From Candidatus Microbacterium phytovorans (lineage in GTDB: Bacteria > Actinomycetota > Actinomycetes > Actinomycetales > Microbacteriaceae), in contig CP119321.1 in the NCBI GenBank assembly GCA_029202445.1, forward strand, positions 2,480,001 to 2,544,000: a stretch of DNA of 64,000 nucleotides, written 5' to 3'. The notes beneath the pieces were generated by a model. The model saw only the letters and a program-made list of their open reading frames with translations. It was not told the origin of the DNA and searched no databases. Positions within the stretch are counted from its first letter, which is position 1, and every line of letters starts with the position of its first letter. Position numbers and translations under genes: made by a program. Positions 1-8,444 of the stretch are shown here, one piece after another.

Positions 1-283
1 CGGAGCGCTGCAGATCGCCCGTCTTGATGAGCTCGTCGGTGACCGCGATGACGTCGGTCGGCTCGCCGTGCGAATAGAGGGAGAGGATCGCCTCGAAGAT
101 CAGCTCGTGCTTCGGCACGTAGAAGTCGGTGCTGCGCAGCGCCTCGATGACGTCGGCCACCGCATCGCCGGAGAGGAGCATTCCCCCGAGCGTGCTCTGC
201 TCGGCGAGCAGGTCGTGCGGCGGGGTGCGGTCGGGTTCGCGACGCCCGCCGAGGCGCTCCTCGGAGATATCGGCGATCGACAT
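1..283 (-). CDS. dnaB: Replicative DNA helicase DnaB, N-terminal part
   Basis: This is the start of the replicative helicase that unwinds DNA ahead of the fork. Only about 94 residues lie in the window; the gene runs off the left edge. The reading begins MSIADISEERLGG and continues with the typical DnaB N-terminal helical domain, for example PPHDLLAEQSTLGGML, then a segment ending in TDELIKTGDLQRS. The ATPase domain is not in view. The ATG at 281-283 gives a normal family N-terminus. The gene lies downstream of rplI in the same direction, as in many actinobacteria, but about 3.8 kb of plus-strand genes have come between them. The upstream gap holds DnaA-box-like sequences. Confidence 0.9.
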   Translation of the reverse strand, partial: MSIADISEERLGGRREPDRTPPHDLLAEQSTLGGMLLSGDAVADVIEALRSTDFYVPKHELIFEAILSLYSHGEPTDVIAVTDELIKTGDLQRS

Positions 284-684
284 ACGCACTCCTTCCACGG
301 CCCCCACTCACCGGACCATCGGACACGCTAGGCACGGCCTCCGACAGCCGCAAACCGCCCTGTGGATAACTCTGTGGAGAGATTGCGGGAAACGCCGCAG
401 AGGCTGTGTACAGAACCTGTGGAAAACGCCCGGGATAACATCGAGCGACGATTCTCATCTACCACTTGACCTGGACTTTTATTTTCCACGCCCTGTGGAG
501 GGGGAACGTGGGTGAAGTGCTGCTTGAAGGTTGAGCCTTCCGTGGAGGGTTGGGGAAAACCGTGGGGAGCAAGACGGCGTTTGTCAAGTGCGGAAACGCC
601 GCGTCGACACACATTTCTTTACGCCGTTCGGAGCCCCCTGAGGCATGCGGGAATGCCGCACGGCATCCGAGCGTCGAACACCGT
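284..684. promoter_or_regulatory. dnaB upstream gap with DnaA-box-like cluster
   Basis: This 401-base gap between divergent dnaB and the oxidoreductase contains no convincing gene. It holds an exact DnaA box on the minus strand (TGTGGATAA, 361-369) and a one-mismatch copy (TGTGGAAAA, 418-426). Weaker relatives lie at 373-381, 482-490 and 493-501. The boxes are seen directly. Binding by DnaA, and a role in dnaB control or DnaA titration, are inferences. Confidence 0.5.
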
Positions 685-1602
685 ATGAGCCTTTTCGTCG
701 AACAGTCCGAGATCAGCGACCCTTTCGTCCTTCGCATCGTCGACCGTGAGGAGCCGCACGCCGGACCCGGCCAGGTGAGGCTCCGCGCTCGCGTCGCAGG
801 GCTCAACCCCGTCGACTGGAAGATCGCCTCCTCGCCGCAGGCGGCGACCGCGTTCGGTATTTCCGCGCCGACGGGCTTCGGGAACGACGTCGCCGGTGAG
901 ATCGACGAGGTCGGCGACGGCGTGACGGAGTTCGCGGTGGGCGACCGCGTGTTCGCGAGCGCACGGGGCCGCGCCGTCGCGGAGCACGTCATCCTCACGG
1001 TCGGCGCCGACGACATCCGTCACACCCCCGACGGCCTCAGCGACGACGTGGCCGGCGCGCTCCAGGTCGCCGGCCGCACGGCCGACGCCGCCCTGCGCAC
1101 GGTGGGCGCGGCATCCGGAGACACGATCCTGATCGGCGGGGCAGCGGGCGGCGTCGGCGTGCTCGTGGTGCAGCTGGCGGTGCGGCTCGGCGCGACCGTG
1201 ATCGCGACGGCATCCGAGTCCAACCACGACTACCTCCGCAGTCTGGGCGCGACGCCGACCCTCTACGGCGATGGCCTCGCAGATCGCGTGCGCGCCCTCG
1301 CGCCCCAAGGCGTCGACGCCGCGATCGACCTGCACGGCATCGCCACCGTCGAAGCCGCAGCCGAGCTCGGCGTGCCCGGCGAGCGGATCGCCACGATCGC
1401 CGCCTCCAACCCGCCGCACGGCGCGAAGCCGACCGGTGGGCGGGATGCGCACCCCGATGCCCTCGACGAGATCGCTGCGCTGCTCGCTGACGGCACCGTT
1501 ACGCTCCCGATCGCGGCACGCTTCCCCGTCTCGCAGATCGACCACGCGATCGCGCTCCAGCGAGCCGGTCACGTGCGGGGCAAGGTGATCGTCACGCTCT
1601 GA
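685..1602 (+). CDS. NADP-dependent zinc-type alcohol dehydrogenase/quinone oxidoreductase family protein
   Basis: This predicted cytosolic medium-chain dehydrogenase/reductase has 305 residues. An N-terminal GroES-like domain (PGQVRLRARVAGLNPVDWK) is followed by a Rossmann domain with the nucleotide motif GGAAGGVGVLVVQLA at about residues 150-164. The cysteine and histidine ligands of the zinc alcohol dehydrogenases are absent, which places it with the quinone oxidoreductase-like, zinc-free branch. The substrate cannot be told from sequence. The reading frame stays open upstream to 550, but the ATG at 685 (MSLFVEQSE) gives the usual family N-terminus. It stands alone, divergent from dnaB. Confidence 0.8.
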   Translation: MSLFVEQSEISDPFVLRIVDREEPHAGPGQVRLRARVAGLNPVDWKIASSPQAATAFGISAPTGFGNDVAGEIDEVGDGVTEFAVGDRVFASARGRAVAEHVILTVGADDIRHTPDGLSDDVAGALQVAGRTADAALRTVGAASGDTILIGGAAGGVGVLVVQLAVRLGATVIATASESNHDYLRSLGATPTLYGDGLADRVRALAPQGVDAAIDLHGIATVEAAAELGVPGERIATIAASNPPHGAKPTGGRDAHPDALDEIAALLADGTVTLPIAARFPVSQIDHAIALQRAGHVRGKVIVTL

Positions 1603-1771
1603 CACCCCGTCCGCTCGCGCGGGCGCGCACCCGCGGATGCCACGAAGCTCCCGAGCGCGCAACCCCCCTGGACAACGCGCGCACGGTGGGTCTACTTTCG
1701 TGCGCACCAGGCACCCCAACGCGGTCTCGCCCCCCGAGGCCGTGAGTACGTCCCATGCGACGGAGGTGAAC

Positions 1772-2650
1772 GTGGACGCGGTGCGAACGACAGAGCAGAC
1801 CCCCTGGGTCAGGCTCGTCCTGTGCGCCGTCGGCGTGGCCGTCGGCTGGTTCGCGCTGTCCGCCGCGTTCGGCTGGGGTGCCCCCGCGTCACACGCGTCC
1901 GATGACGAATCCGACGGGCTGCTCGGCGGTGTCGTCCGCACGGTCGATTCGGTCACCGACCTTCTTCCCGACGCGGTCGAGGAGCCGGTCGACACGGTCG
2001 TCGAAGCCGTAACCCACACCTCCGAGAAGACGACGAAGAAGGCCGCGACCGGCGTGAAGAACACCGCCGAAACGGTCGTGAAGGCGTCCGTCACGAAGGT
2101 GACCCACGCGGTGCGCGAAACCGTGAGCGATGCCGTGGTTGTCGTCGATCAGACGGTGGATGCCGTCGATCAGACCGTGGATGCCGTCATCGACACCATT
2201 GTGAAGCTTCCGCCGTCCGAGACGGCCTCCCCTGAAATACCGACGGATCCCACTGACCCCGCCGCCCCCACGGCGGGTGCCGCCGACAGTTCCGCGACCA
2301 CGCCGGGGGCTCCCCCCGCCGCCGGCGTCTCCACGGTCTCGGATCGTTCCTCGGTGTCGGCGCTGCGGCGCGCGGCCGACGCGTCTTCGCGCGCGTCGGC
2401 CGCCGCCCACCTCTCCTCGGCCACCGGGAGGGGCGTCGATACCGGCGGCCCGGGTGCGCTCACGCCGCTGTCTGCGGCCCCCGTCACTTCTTCCCTGTCC
2501 TCGGGCTCCGCCGGAGCCTCCGCCGCGGCCGGAACCGTCCCGCCGTCGACGCCGACGCACGCGCGCTCTGCCTGGTCGCGCACCGCCGGCCACGACGACC
2601 GCGAGGCACCGCCTGGACCGCCCGTCCGACCAGCTGTCTCTCCCGACTGA
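1772..2650 (+). CDS. Exported or membrane-anchored hypothetical protein, Ala/Ser/Thr/Pro-rich
   Basis: I do not recognise a family. The protein has 292 residues. A short N-terminus is followed by a hydrophobic stretch (VRLVLCAVGVAVGWFALSAA) that ends in a possible signal peptidase site (ASHA-S). Next comes an acidic patch (DDESDGLLGG) and about 100 residues of Val/Thr/Lys-rich, probably helical sequence with two tandem copies of DQTVDAV. The last 100 residues are low-complexity Ser/Ala/Pro. The GTG at 1772 is chosen because GGAGG lies five bases upstream; earlier in-frame starts lack this. The next gene, 93 bases downstream, is also exported and shares the DGLLxG patch near its mature N-terminus, so the two may work together at the cell surface. 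Confidence 0.6.
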   Translation: MDAVRTTEQTPWVRLVLCAVGVAVGWFALSAAFGWGAPASHASDDESDGLLGGVVRTVDSVTDLLPDAVEEPVDTVVEAVTHTSEKTTKKAATGVKNTAETVVKASVTKVTHAVRETVSDAVVVVDQTVDAVDQTVDAVIDTIVKLPPSETASPEIPTDPTDPAAPTAGAADSSATTPGAPPAAGVSTVSDRSSVSALRRAADASSRASAAAHLSSATGRGVDTGGPGALTPLSAAPVTSSLSSGSAGASAAAGTVPPSTPTHARSAWSRTAGHDDREAPPGPPVRPAVSPD

Positions 2651-2743
2651 GTCAGGTGCACCGTCCCCGCTCTCGCGGTTCGGCGGCACACCATCGACGC
2701 ACGCCCGTGCGCCGACCACTCAGTTCACTCAAGGAGAGACATC

Positions 2744-3928
2744 ATGCGCAAGTTCATCACGCGCGCCCTCTGGGGCACGCTGCTGGCGGGCGGGCTCACG
2801 CTCGTCGGCACCTCGGTCGCCATGGCGGCCGAGACGGACGGAGAGGACGGACTCCTCTCCGGCACACAAGCCCTCATCGACGTGGCGGTCCCCGTCACCG
2901 TCGAGGGCAACAGCATCTCGATCCTGGGCGACTCGTCGTCCACGTCGGACACGGATGCCACCCCCACCGCTCCTGCCGAGGAGACCTCGGCATCCACCAG
3001 CGGGGCGGACGGCACCGCCTCGGGAACGCAGGCGCTCATCTCGGTGAGCGTGCCCGTCGCGGTGGAGGACACGGCCGTCTCGGTCGTGGGCGACAGTTCG
3101 TCGGAGACGGATGCCGCTGCCACCGAACCGGCCGACACCTCCCCGTCGGAACCGTCGACCTCCGAGGCATCCACCTCGGGTGAAGACGGCACCGCATCGG
3201 GAACGCAGGCGATCGTGCCGGTCTCTGTGCCCGTGACGCTCGGCGGGAACGCCGTCTCCGTCCTCGGCGACAGCGAGTCCGCCACCACCGGCGGATCTGG
3301 ATCGACCGGGGGCGACTCGACGGACGGGACCGGTGCCACGACCGGGGGATCCGACGGCACCACCGACGGCACCGACGGCATCCTCGGGGGCACCCAGGTG
3401 ATCGCGCCCGTCGGCATCCCCGTCGAGGTCGCGGGCAACGCCATCTCCGTGCTCGGCGACAGCGAATCCACCACCGGTGCGTCTGGATCGACCGAGGGCG
3501 ACTCGACGGGCGGAACCGACGGCTCGACCGAGGGAACCGGAGGGACCACCAACGGCAGCGACGGGATCGGCTCGGGGACGCAGGTGATCCTTCCCGTGGA
3601 GGTTCCACTCGGCGTCGGCGGCAACGCCGTCTCCGTGATCGGCGACAGCACCACCACGACCGAGCCACCGACGACGCCGACCGACCCGACGGATCCCACC
3701 GATCCGACGGATCCGACCGATCCGGGAACCACAGACCCGGGAACGACCGAGCCCGGAAGCGACGGCTCCATGAGCGCTGGCGACGTCGTGGGCGCCGTCG
3801 CCGGCGAGTCGACAGCCGTCCGCGCCCTCGCCGAGACCGGTGGGGGATCGCTCGTGCCGCTGGTCCTCTTCGGAGGGCTCCTCATGCTCGCAGGCGGGGT
3901 GATGCGCATGGCGCGCCGCTCAGCCTGA
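2744..3928 (+). CDS. Chaplin-like repeat surface protein with LAETG sortase signal
   Basis: A secreted, probably wall-anchored protein of 394 residues. A signal peptide (about residues 1-29, ending SVAMAA) is followed by five modules of the pattern GTQ-x-(I/L)-xx-(V/I)PV-x-V-xx-(N/T)-x-(V/I)S-(V/I)-x-GDS, at about residues 40-64, 93-118, 152-177, 216-241 and 275-300. The modules resemble chaplin domains of hydrophobic aerial-structure proteins but contain no cysteine. Gly/Ser/Thr/Asp linkers separate them, and a TDP repeat follows. The C-terminus is a classic sorting signal: LAETG at about residue 362, a hydrophobic segment, then RRSA. LAxTG is the form preferred by class E sortases, and one is encoded at 47766-48575. 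AGGAGAG precedes the ATG. The chaplin relationship is my pattern match; the anchoring call is stronger. Confidence 0.75.
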   Translation: MRKFITRALWGTLLAGGLTLVGTSVAMAAETDGEDGLLSGTQALIDVAVPVTVEGNSISILGDSSSTSDTDATPTAPAEETSASTSGADGTASGTQALISVSVPVAVEDTAVSVVGDSSSETDAAATEPADTSPSEPSTSEASTSGEDGTASGTQAIVPVSVPVTLGGNAVSVLGDSESATTGGSGSTGGDSTDGTGATTGGSDGTTDGTDGILGGTQVIAPVGIPVEVAGNAISVLGDSESTTGASGSTEGDSTGGTDGSTEGTGGTTNGSDGIGSGTQVILPVEVPLGVGGNAVSVIGDSTTTTEPPTTPTDPTDPTDPTDPTDPGTTDPGTTEPGSDGSMSAGDVVGAVAGESTAVRALAETGGGSLVPLVLFGGLLMLAGGVMRMARRSA

Positions 3929-4070
3929 CAGATCGCGGGGATGCCGGCACTGCCTGGTCCGTCATCCCCGAACCCCCGTCGAGATTGCGCGAACTGCTGC
4001 GGATTCGGTCCCGTGGCGACCGTTCGCGCGGTCTCGGCCGTCCGGGAACCGGGGTACCCGGACAAAACGG

Positions 4071-4103
4071 AAGGGCCGCGGGAGCATGTGCCCCGCGGCC
4101 CTT
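4071..4103 (-). terminator. Terminator of the rpsF-rplI operon
   Basis: A perfect 12-bp inverted repeat (4071-4082 with 4092-4103, AAGGGCCGCGGG arms) lies just past the rplI stop. On the minus strand it is followed by CCGTTTTG. A second, weaker GC hairpin (GTCCGGG...CCCGGAC) lies at about 4040-4064 and could serve the plus-strand gene. Confidence 0.7.
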
Positions 4104-4118
4104 CTGTCGTGCAGCGAA

Positions 4119-4571
4119 TTACTTCGCGGCGACCACCTGGAGGGTGATCACGGCGGTGAGGTCGTCGCGCAGACGAACCGTCGCCTCGTGCTCACCGACC
4201 GCCTTGATGGGCGAGGTGATGTGGATCTTGCGCTTGTCGAGGTCGCCCAGACCGGCTGCCTTGACGGCGTCGGCCACGTCGGCCGTCTTCACCGAACCGA
4301 ACAGGCGGCCCTCGGCGCCGGCCTTGACGGCCAGCTTGACCTTGGTGCCCTCGAGGGCGTCCTTGAGCGCCACGGCCTCTTCGTGGTCGTGGATCGCGCG
4401 GGACTCGCGGGCGGCGCGAATCGACGCCACCTGCTTCTCGCCACCGCGGGTCCAGGCCACAGCGAAGCCCTGGGGGATGAGGTAGTTACGGGCGTACCCG
4501 TTCTTGACCTCGATGACGTCGCCGGCGCTTCCGAGCCCGGCGACCTCGTTCGTGAGAATCAGCTTTGCCAT
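4119..4571 (-). CDS. rplI: 50S ribosomal protein L9
   Basis: A structural protein of the large ribosomal subunit that binds 23S rRNA near the L1 stalk. At 150 residues it has the normal length. The N-terminal RNA-binding domain is intact ([25 protein letters not shown] and [12 protein letters not shown]), followed by the long connecting helix and the C-terminal domain ([18 protein letters not shown]). It is the last gene of the rpsF-ssb-rpsR-rplI operon, 11 bases after rpsR, and is followed by a strong hairpin terminator. Confidence 0.97.
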   Translation of the reverse strand: MAKLILTNEVAGLGSAGDVIEVKNGYARNYLIPQGFAVAWTRGGEKQVASIRAARESRAIHDHEEAVALKDALEGTKVKLAVKAGAEGRLFGSVKTADVADAVKAAGLGDLDKRKIHITSPIKAVGEHEATVRLRDDLTAVITLQVVAAK

Positions 4572-4582
4572 GTCGGTACCCC

Positions 4583-4837
4583 TCAGCGGCCAGCGCCGGC
4601 GTAAGGCAGGAGCGCCATTTCGCGCGCGTTCTTGATCGCCTTGGCGATCAGACGCTGCTCCTGCACCGAAACACCGGTGATACGACGGGCGCGGATCTTG
4701 CCGCGCTCCGAGATGAACTTACGAAGCGTCGCGACGTCCTTGTAATCGATGACGCCGACGCGGATCGCCTTCGCGGGAGCGGCGTTCTTCGCGCCCTTCC
4801 GCGGCTTGCGGCGATCGCCGGTAGCCTTTCCAGCCAT
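4583..4837 (-). CDS. rpsR: 30S ribosomal protein S18
   Basis: A small-subunit protein of 84 residues that sits with S6 on the platform. The S18 core is clear: [39 protein letters not shown] and [11 protein letters not shown]. The N-terminus is the basic, low-complexity type usual in actinobacteria ([18 protein letters not shown]). Unlike the other junctions in the operon, it is separated from ssb by a 137-base gap. That gap holds no gene; it could carry an extra promoter or processing site. Confidence 0.97.
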   Translation of the reverse strand: MAGKATGDRRKPRKGAKNAAPAKAIRVGVIDYKDVATLRKFISERGKIRARRITGVSVQEQRLIAKAIKNAREMALLPYAGAGR

Positions 4838-4974
4838 GTGTCTTCCTTAGTAGTAGTGGATGCCGGTGACCCGCGCATCCGGGAATCTCGGGTTTCGACT
4901 CGGCCCTGCGGGCCTCGCTCAACCTTGAGTCGATCTCGCGTCAATGTCGCGTCGCGACAGTGACCCGACCCGAC

Positions 4975-5469
4975 TCAAAACGGGGTGTCGTCGCCGTAGC
5001 CGGCGCCGGGAGCGCTCCAGGCATCCGGAGCAGCCGAGCCGGGGGTCGCCCACGGCTCTTCCTGCTGGACCTGGGGACGCGACTGGCCACCACCGCCGCC
5101 ACCGGAGGCGGCGCGGGTGACCTGGGCGGTCGCGTAGCGGAGCGAGGGGCCGATCTCGTCGACCTCCAGCTCGATCGCCGTGCGGTTGTTGCCCTCGCGG
5201 TCCTGGTAGGAGCGCTGCTTCAGACGGCCGGTCGCGATGACCCGCATGCCCTTGGTGAGCGAACCTGCCACGTGCTCGGCGAACTCGCGCCACACCGACG
5301 CGCGGAGGAACAGCGCTTCGCCGTCCTTCCACTCGTTGGCCTGACGGTCGAAGTTGCGCGGAGTCGACGCGATCGTGAAGTTCGCGACGGGCAGCCCGTT
5401 CTGCGTGTAGCGCAGCTCGGGGTCTGCCGTGAGGTTGCCCACGACGGTGATGACGGTTTCGCCGGCCAT
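4975..5469 (-). CDS. ssb: Single-stranded DNA-binding protein
   Basis: Binds and protects single-stranded DNA in replication and repair and recruits partner enzymes through its C-terminal tip. It has 164 residues. The OB fold covers about the first 110 ([54 protein letters not shown]). A Gly/Gln/Pro-rich linker follows, ending in the acidic tip DDTPF, a slight variant of DDDIPF. Its position between rpsF (5 bases upstream) and rpsR is the usual one for the housekeeping ssb. Confidence 0.96.
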   Translation of the reverse strand: MAGETVITVVGNLTADPELRYTQNGLPVANFTIASTPRNFDRQANEWKDGEALFLRASVWREFAEHVAGSLTKGMRVIATGRLKQRSYQDREGNNRTAIELEVDEIGPSLRYATAQVTRAASGGGGGGQSRPQVQQEEPWATPGSAAPDAWSAPGAGYGDDTPF

Positions 5470-5474
5470 CGTCG

Positions 5475-5840
5475 TTACGCCTTCGCTGCCTTACGGGCGG
5501 CCTTGGCCTCGGCGCGCTCCTTCTCGGCGGCGACCTGAGCGATCGCCTCCTCGGCACGGAGGACCTTGGTACGCATGATCTGCTCGTTCAGCTTCAGCTG
5601 ACGGTCGAGCTCCTGCGTGGCGGCGCTGGTGGCGGTGAAGTTGACGACGGCGTAGATGCCCTCGTTCTTCTTCTGGATCTCGTACGCGAGACGGCGCTTG
5701 CCCCACACGTCGACGTTGTCGATCGAGCCACCATCTGCGGTGATGACCTTCAGGAACCCGTCGAGCTTGGGAGCGACCTGGCGCTCGTCGACCTCGGGGT
5801 CAAGGATGACCATGAGTTCGTACTGGTGCGTGTGCGTCAC
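5475..5840 (-). CDS. rpsF: 30S ribosomal protein S6
   Basis: A small-subunit protein that pairs with S18. At 121 residues, it has the family pattern [18 protein letters not shown], a central [19 protein letters not shown] and a charged Ala-rich tail. It is the first gene of the operon. GGAGGTGGG just upstream of the ATG is a strong ribosome binding site. The start is clear because no in-frame alternative has such a site. Confidence 0.97.
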   Translation of the reverse strand: MTHTHQYELMVILDPEVDERQVAPKLDGFLKVITADGGSIDNVDVWGKRRLAYEIQKKNEGIYAVVNFTATSAATQELDRQLKLNEQIMRTKVLRAEEAIAQVAAEKERAEAKAARKAAKA

Positions 5841-5951
5841 TAACCCACCTCCTTCGGACTAGAACGGATGCCGGGCGGTTCCCGGCATCAGGAGGGTTGA
5901 TGCACGTGTCACGGACTTCCGCACACAGGGGTGCAGCCGGACAACCTCAAC

Positions 5952-5981
5952 AGTCTAGCCGAAGCCCGGTCAGCGGCCCAA
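5952..5981 (-). promoter_or_regulatory. Possible promoter of the rpsF operon
   Basis: On the minus strand TTGGGC (5976-5981) and TAGACT (5952-5957) are 18 bases apart, about 110 bases before the rpsF ATG. The elements match the actinobacterial housekeeping sigma pattern only moderately. Confidence 0.35.
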
Positions 5982-6009
5982 TCGTCCAGGTCGCCGGTAG
6001 CGTGGCCGC

Positions 6010-7008
6010 ATGGAGTGGACGGCGGACGTGACGGCGGGCGACTGGCTGCGGGACCGGCTCGACGACAGCGAGAACTGGGGACGCAGCATGCACGGCGTCG
6101 TGCCTCGAGGCTTCGCGGCATACGCCCGCGTGTTCCACCCCGCGACGCGCGATCGGCCGGTCGGCGCAGAGTGGCCGCCGCAGCCGTACTCCGACCACCG
6201 CGCGTGGGACGCCTTCCAGCGCGCCCACCCCGACCTCGACGTCATCGATGAGCGCGTCGACTGGGCCACCGTGGCCGCCGCCCTCGGCAAGACGATGCAC
6301 CCGCTCGCCCAGTGGGGGAACCTGGTCGGCATCGACCGCTGGGCGGACCGGGAGAACGACCCGCGGGATGCCGAAGGCTGGCGCTATCACGACCCGGAAG
6401 AGGGCGGGATGCCGGCCGACGTGCTCTCCACGCTCGCGGGCATCCTCGCCGCCCACACCACGACGCCCGACGACGGGTATGTGGCGCTCTGGGAGGGCGT
6501 CGGGGGACTGGTGGGGCACCTCGGCACCTCGCCGTCGCGCACCTTCTTCCAGATCGGGGACGCGAGCCCGGAGCTCGATCACCACAACGCGATGCTGGGC
6601 CGCTCGGTGCCCGACCCCTTCAACAACGTGTTCCGCACGGCGACGTGGCAGGACGGCATCCTCTCTCGGGAGATCTCGGAGGGTCCGCGCCTCGAACTCC
6701 CCGGCCGGGGACACGTGCTGTTCCGCGGGGGCGTGTCGGAACTCGGCGACCCGGACTGGGTGCTCTCCGTGCCGTGGCGCGATCGCGTCGCCGAGGCGCA
6801 CGGCTTCCCGCCGTCCGCGCAGACGCCGAGCATCGTGTGGCCCGCCGACCGCGCCTGGGTCTCGGTCACCGAGGTCGACTACGACTCCACGATCGTCGGC
6901 GGCGCGCGCGAGCCGATCGCCGCGCTCGTCGCCGATCCGCGGCTGGAAGCGTGGGAGATCCCCGCCGACGCCGACCTCACCTTCGACGCCGACGAGGTCA
7001 ACCGATGA
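6010..7008 (+). CDS. Conserved hypothetical protein, cytosolic
   Basis: A 332-residue soluble protein of unknown function. It has no signal peptide or membrane segment and is rich in Trp, Asp and His. Notable stretches are GDWLRDRLDDSENWGRSMHG near the start, YVALWEGVGGLVGHLG in the middle, and FRGGVSELGDPDW plus PSIVWPADRAWVSVTEVD near the end. I recall similar proteins in Microbacteriaceae but no characterised member. Its stop overlaps the start of the next gene (ATGA), so the two are almost certainly translated together. That suggests joint work with a membrane protein. Confidence 0.75.
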   Translation: MEWTADVTAGDWLRDRLDDSENWGRSMHGVVPRGFAAYARVFHPATRDRPVGAEWPPQPYSDHRAWDAFQRAHPDLDVIDERVDWATVAAALGKTMHPLAQWGNLVGIDRWADRENDPRDAEGWRYHDPEEGGMPADVLSTLAGILAAHTTTPDDGYVALWEGVGGLVGHLGTSPSRTFFQIGDASPELDHHNAMLGRSVPDPFNNVFRTATWQDGILSREISEGPRLELPGRGHVLFRGGVSELGDPDWVLSVPWRDRVAEAHGFPPSAQTPSIVWPADRAWVSVTEVDYDSTIVGGAREPIAALVADPRLEAWEIPADADLTFDADEVNR

Positions 7009-8225
7009 GCGCCCCCGTGCCGTTCGACGCCCGCGCCCTGGTGGAGTCCGTCGACAGGGCCACCGCGCGCGCCTACGCGCAGGAACTGCGCCGCACCGGA
7101 CGCGCGCCCGCCGGCATGGGCGCCGCCGGGATCGTCATCGGCGTCGTCGTCGCGGTCGTGTTCGTCTTCCTCTTCGGCAGCGTGTTCATCGGCATCCTGA
7201 GCGCCTTCTTCACGATGGCGTCCGCCGTCGGGTCGGGCGGAGGTGCGGGACTGTTCGCCGTGGTGCCGGTGATCTTCCTCGTGATCGTGCTGACGGTCGT
7301 CGGGATCGGCATCTGGCGCGCGGTCAACGGCAGCGGCGCCGCGCGCTGGTACCGCCTCGACCGTTTCGCCCAGGCGAACGGGATGACGTGGTATCCGGTG
7401 TCGGCGAACCCGCCCCTGCCCGGCATGATCTTCGGCCACGGGAGCGCGCGGAAGTCGACCGACGTCGTGCGCGGCGCCCGGCCCCGCTTCGTCGAGTTCG
7501 GCAACTACGAGTACACGACCGGCTCGGGGAAGAACCGTACGACCCATCACTGGGGCTACGTCGCGGTGAAGCTCTCGACACCGCTGCCGCACATCGTCCT
7601 GGATGCCACGAGCAACAACGCCCTGTTCGGGTCGAACCTGCCGGCATCCTTCGACCGCGACCAGCGGCTGAGCCTGGAGGGCGACTTCGACAAGCACTTC
7701 GCCCTCTACTGCCCCCAGGGGTACGAGGCCGACGCGCTGTACCTGTTCACGCCCGACATCATGGCGCGCTTCGTCGACAACGCCGCCGCGCTCGACGTCG
7801 AGATCGTCGACGACTGGATGTTCCTGTACGCGAAGCGGCAGTTCGTCACCCTCGACCCGGCGACGTGGGGCTGGCTGTTCTCGGTGGTGGGGGCGTTCCT
7901 CGACAAGTTCGCCCAGTGGGAACGATGGCGCGACGACCGGCTCGCCGGCGGCACCGCACCCGGGCCCGCCGGGCTTCCCGCTCCGACCGGCGCGCCCCTG
8001 GACATCGCCACGCCCGACATCGCTTCGCCGGCGAGCGCCACCCCGCTGCCGTTCGCCGCCCCGACGGCGCTCCTGCGTCCGCCGCCGGGAGTGGCGCCGC
8101 AGGGCCGCCGCCTGAAGCGCGGCGTTCCGTGGGGCGCGATCATCGTCGTGGCGATCTTCGTCGGGATGTGGCTGCTCATGCAGTCGGGCGTACTGGGCGC
8201 GTTCCTCAGCGGGATCGTGCGCTGA
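7005..8225 (+). CDS. Hypothetical integral membrane protein (DUF3137-like region)
   Basis: A 406-residue membrane protein. Two hydrophobic segments lie at about residues 40-95 (GIVIGVVVAVVFVFLFG and FAVVPVIFLVIVLTVVGIG) and one near the C-terminus (AIIVVAIFVGMWLLMQ). Between them is a soluble domain with YCPQGYEADALYLFTPDIM and DVEIVDDWMFLYAKR, which reminds me of DUF3137-type domains; that match is from memory. A Pro/Ala-rich linker precedes the last membrane segment. The ATG at 7005 overlaps the upstream stop by four bases, and this fixes the start. Function unknown. Confidence 0.75.
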   Translation: MSAPVPFDARALVESVDRATARAYAQELRRTGRAPAGMGAAGIVIGVVVAVVFVFLFGSVFIGILSAFFTMASAVGSGGGAGLFAVVPVIFLVIVLTVVGIGIWRAVNGSGAARWYRLDRFAQANGMTWYPVSANPPLPGMIFGHGSARKSTDVVRGARPRFVEFGNYEYTTGSGKNRTTHHWGYVAVKLSTPLPHIVLDATSNNALFGSNLPASFDRDQRLSLEGDFDKHFALYCPQGYEADALYLFTPDIMARFVDNAAALDVEIVDDWMFLYAKRQFVTLDPATWGWLFSVVGAFLDKFAQWERWRDDRLAGGTAPGPAGLPAPTGAPLDIATPDIASPASATPLPFAAPTALLRPPPGVAPQGRRLKRGVPWGAIIVVAIFVGMWLLMQSGVLGAFLSGIVR

Positions 8226-8444
8226 CGACGCGCTGACGCTGGCCGGTCGGGCCGGCGGGCGCGTGCAGTCGGGCGGTGGGCTGCCGGTGGAGTGTTCGGG
8301 CGGTGGGATGCCGGGCAGACCTGCCGTTCGGAGGAGATCCGCCGTTCGGAGGGCCCTGGCGGCGGGAGCGCCCTCCGTTGTGCAGATCTCCTCCGCACGC
8401 GCGGGGCGGGGAAGGGACCCACGCGGCGCTGGCGGAGCCACCTC

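Noticed and set aside
550..684. Upstream start of the oxidoreductase at 550
   Set aside because: The added 45 residues are low-quality and run through the DnaA-box region; the ATG at 685 matches family N-termini.
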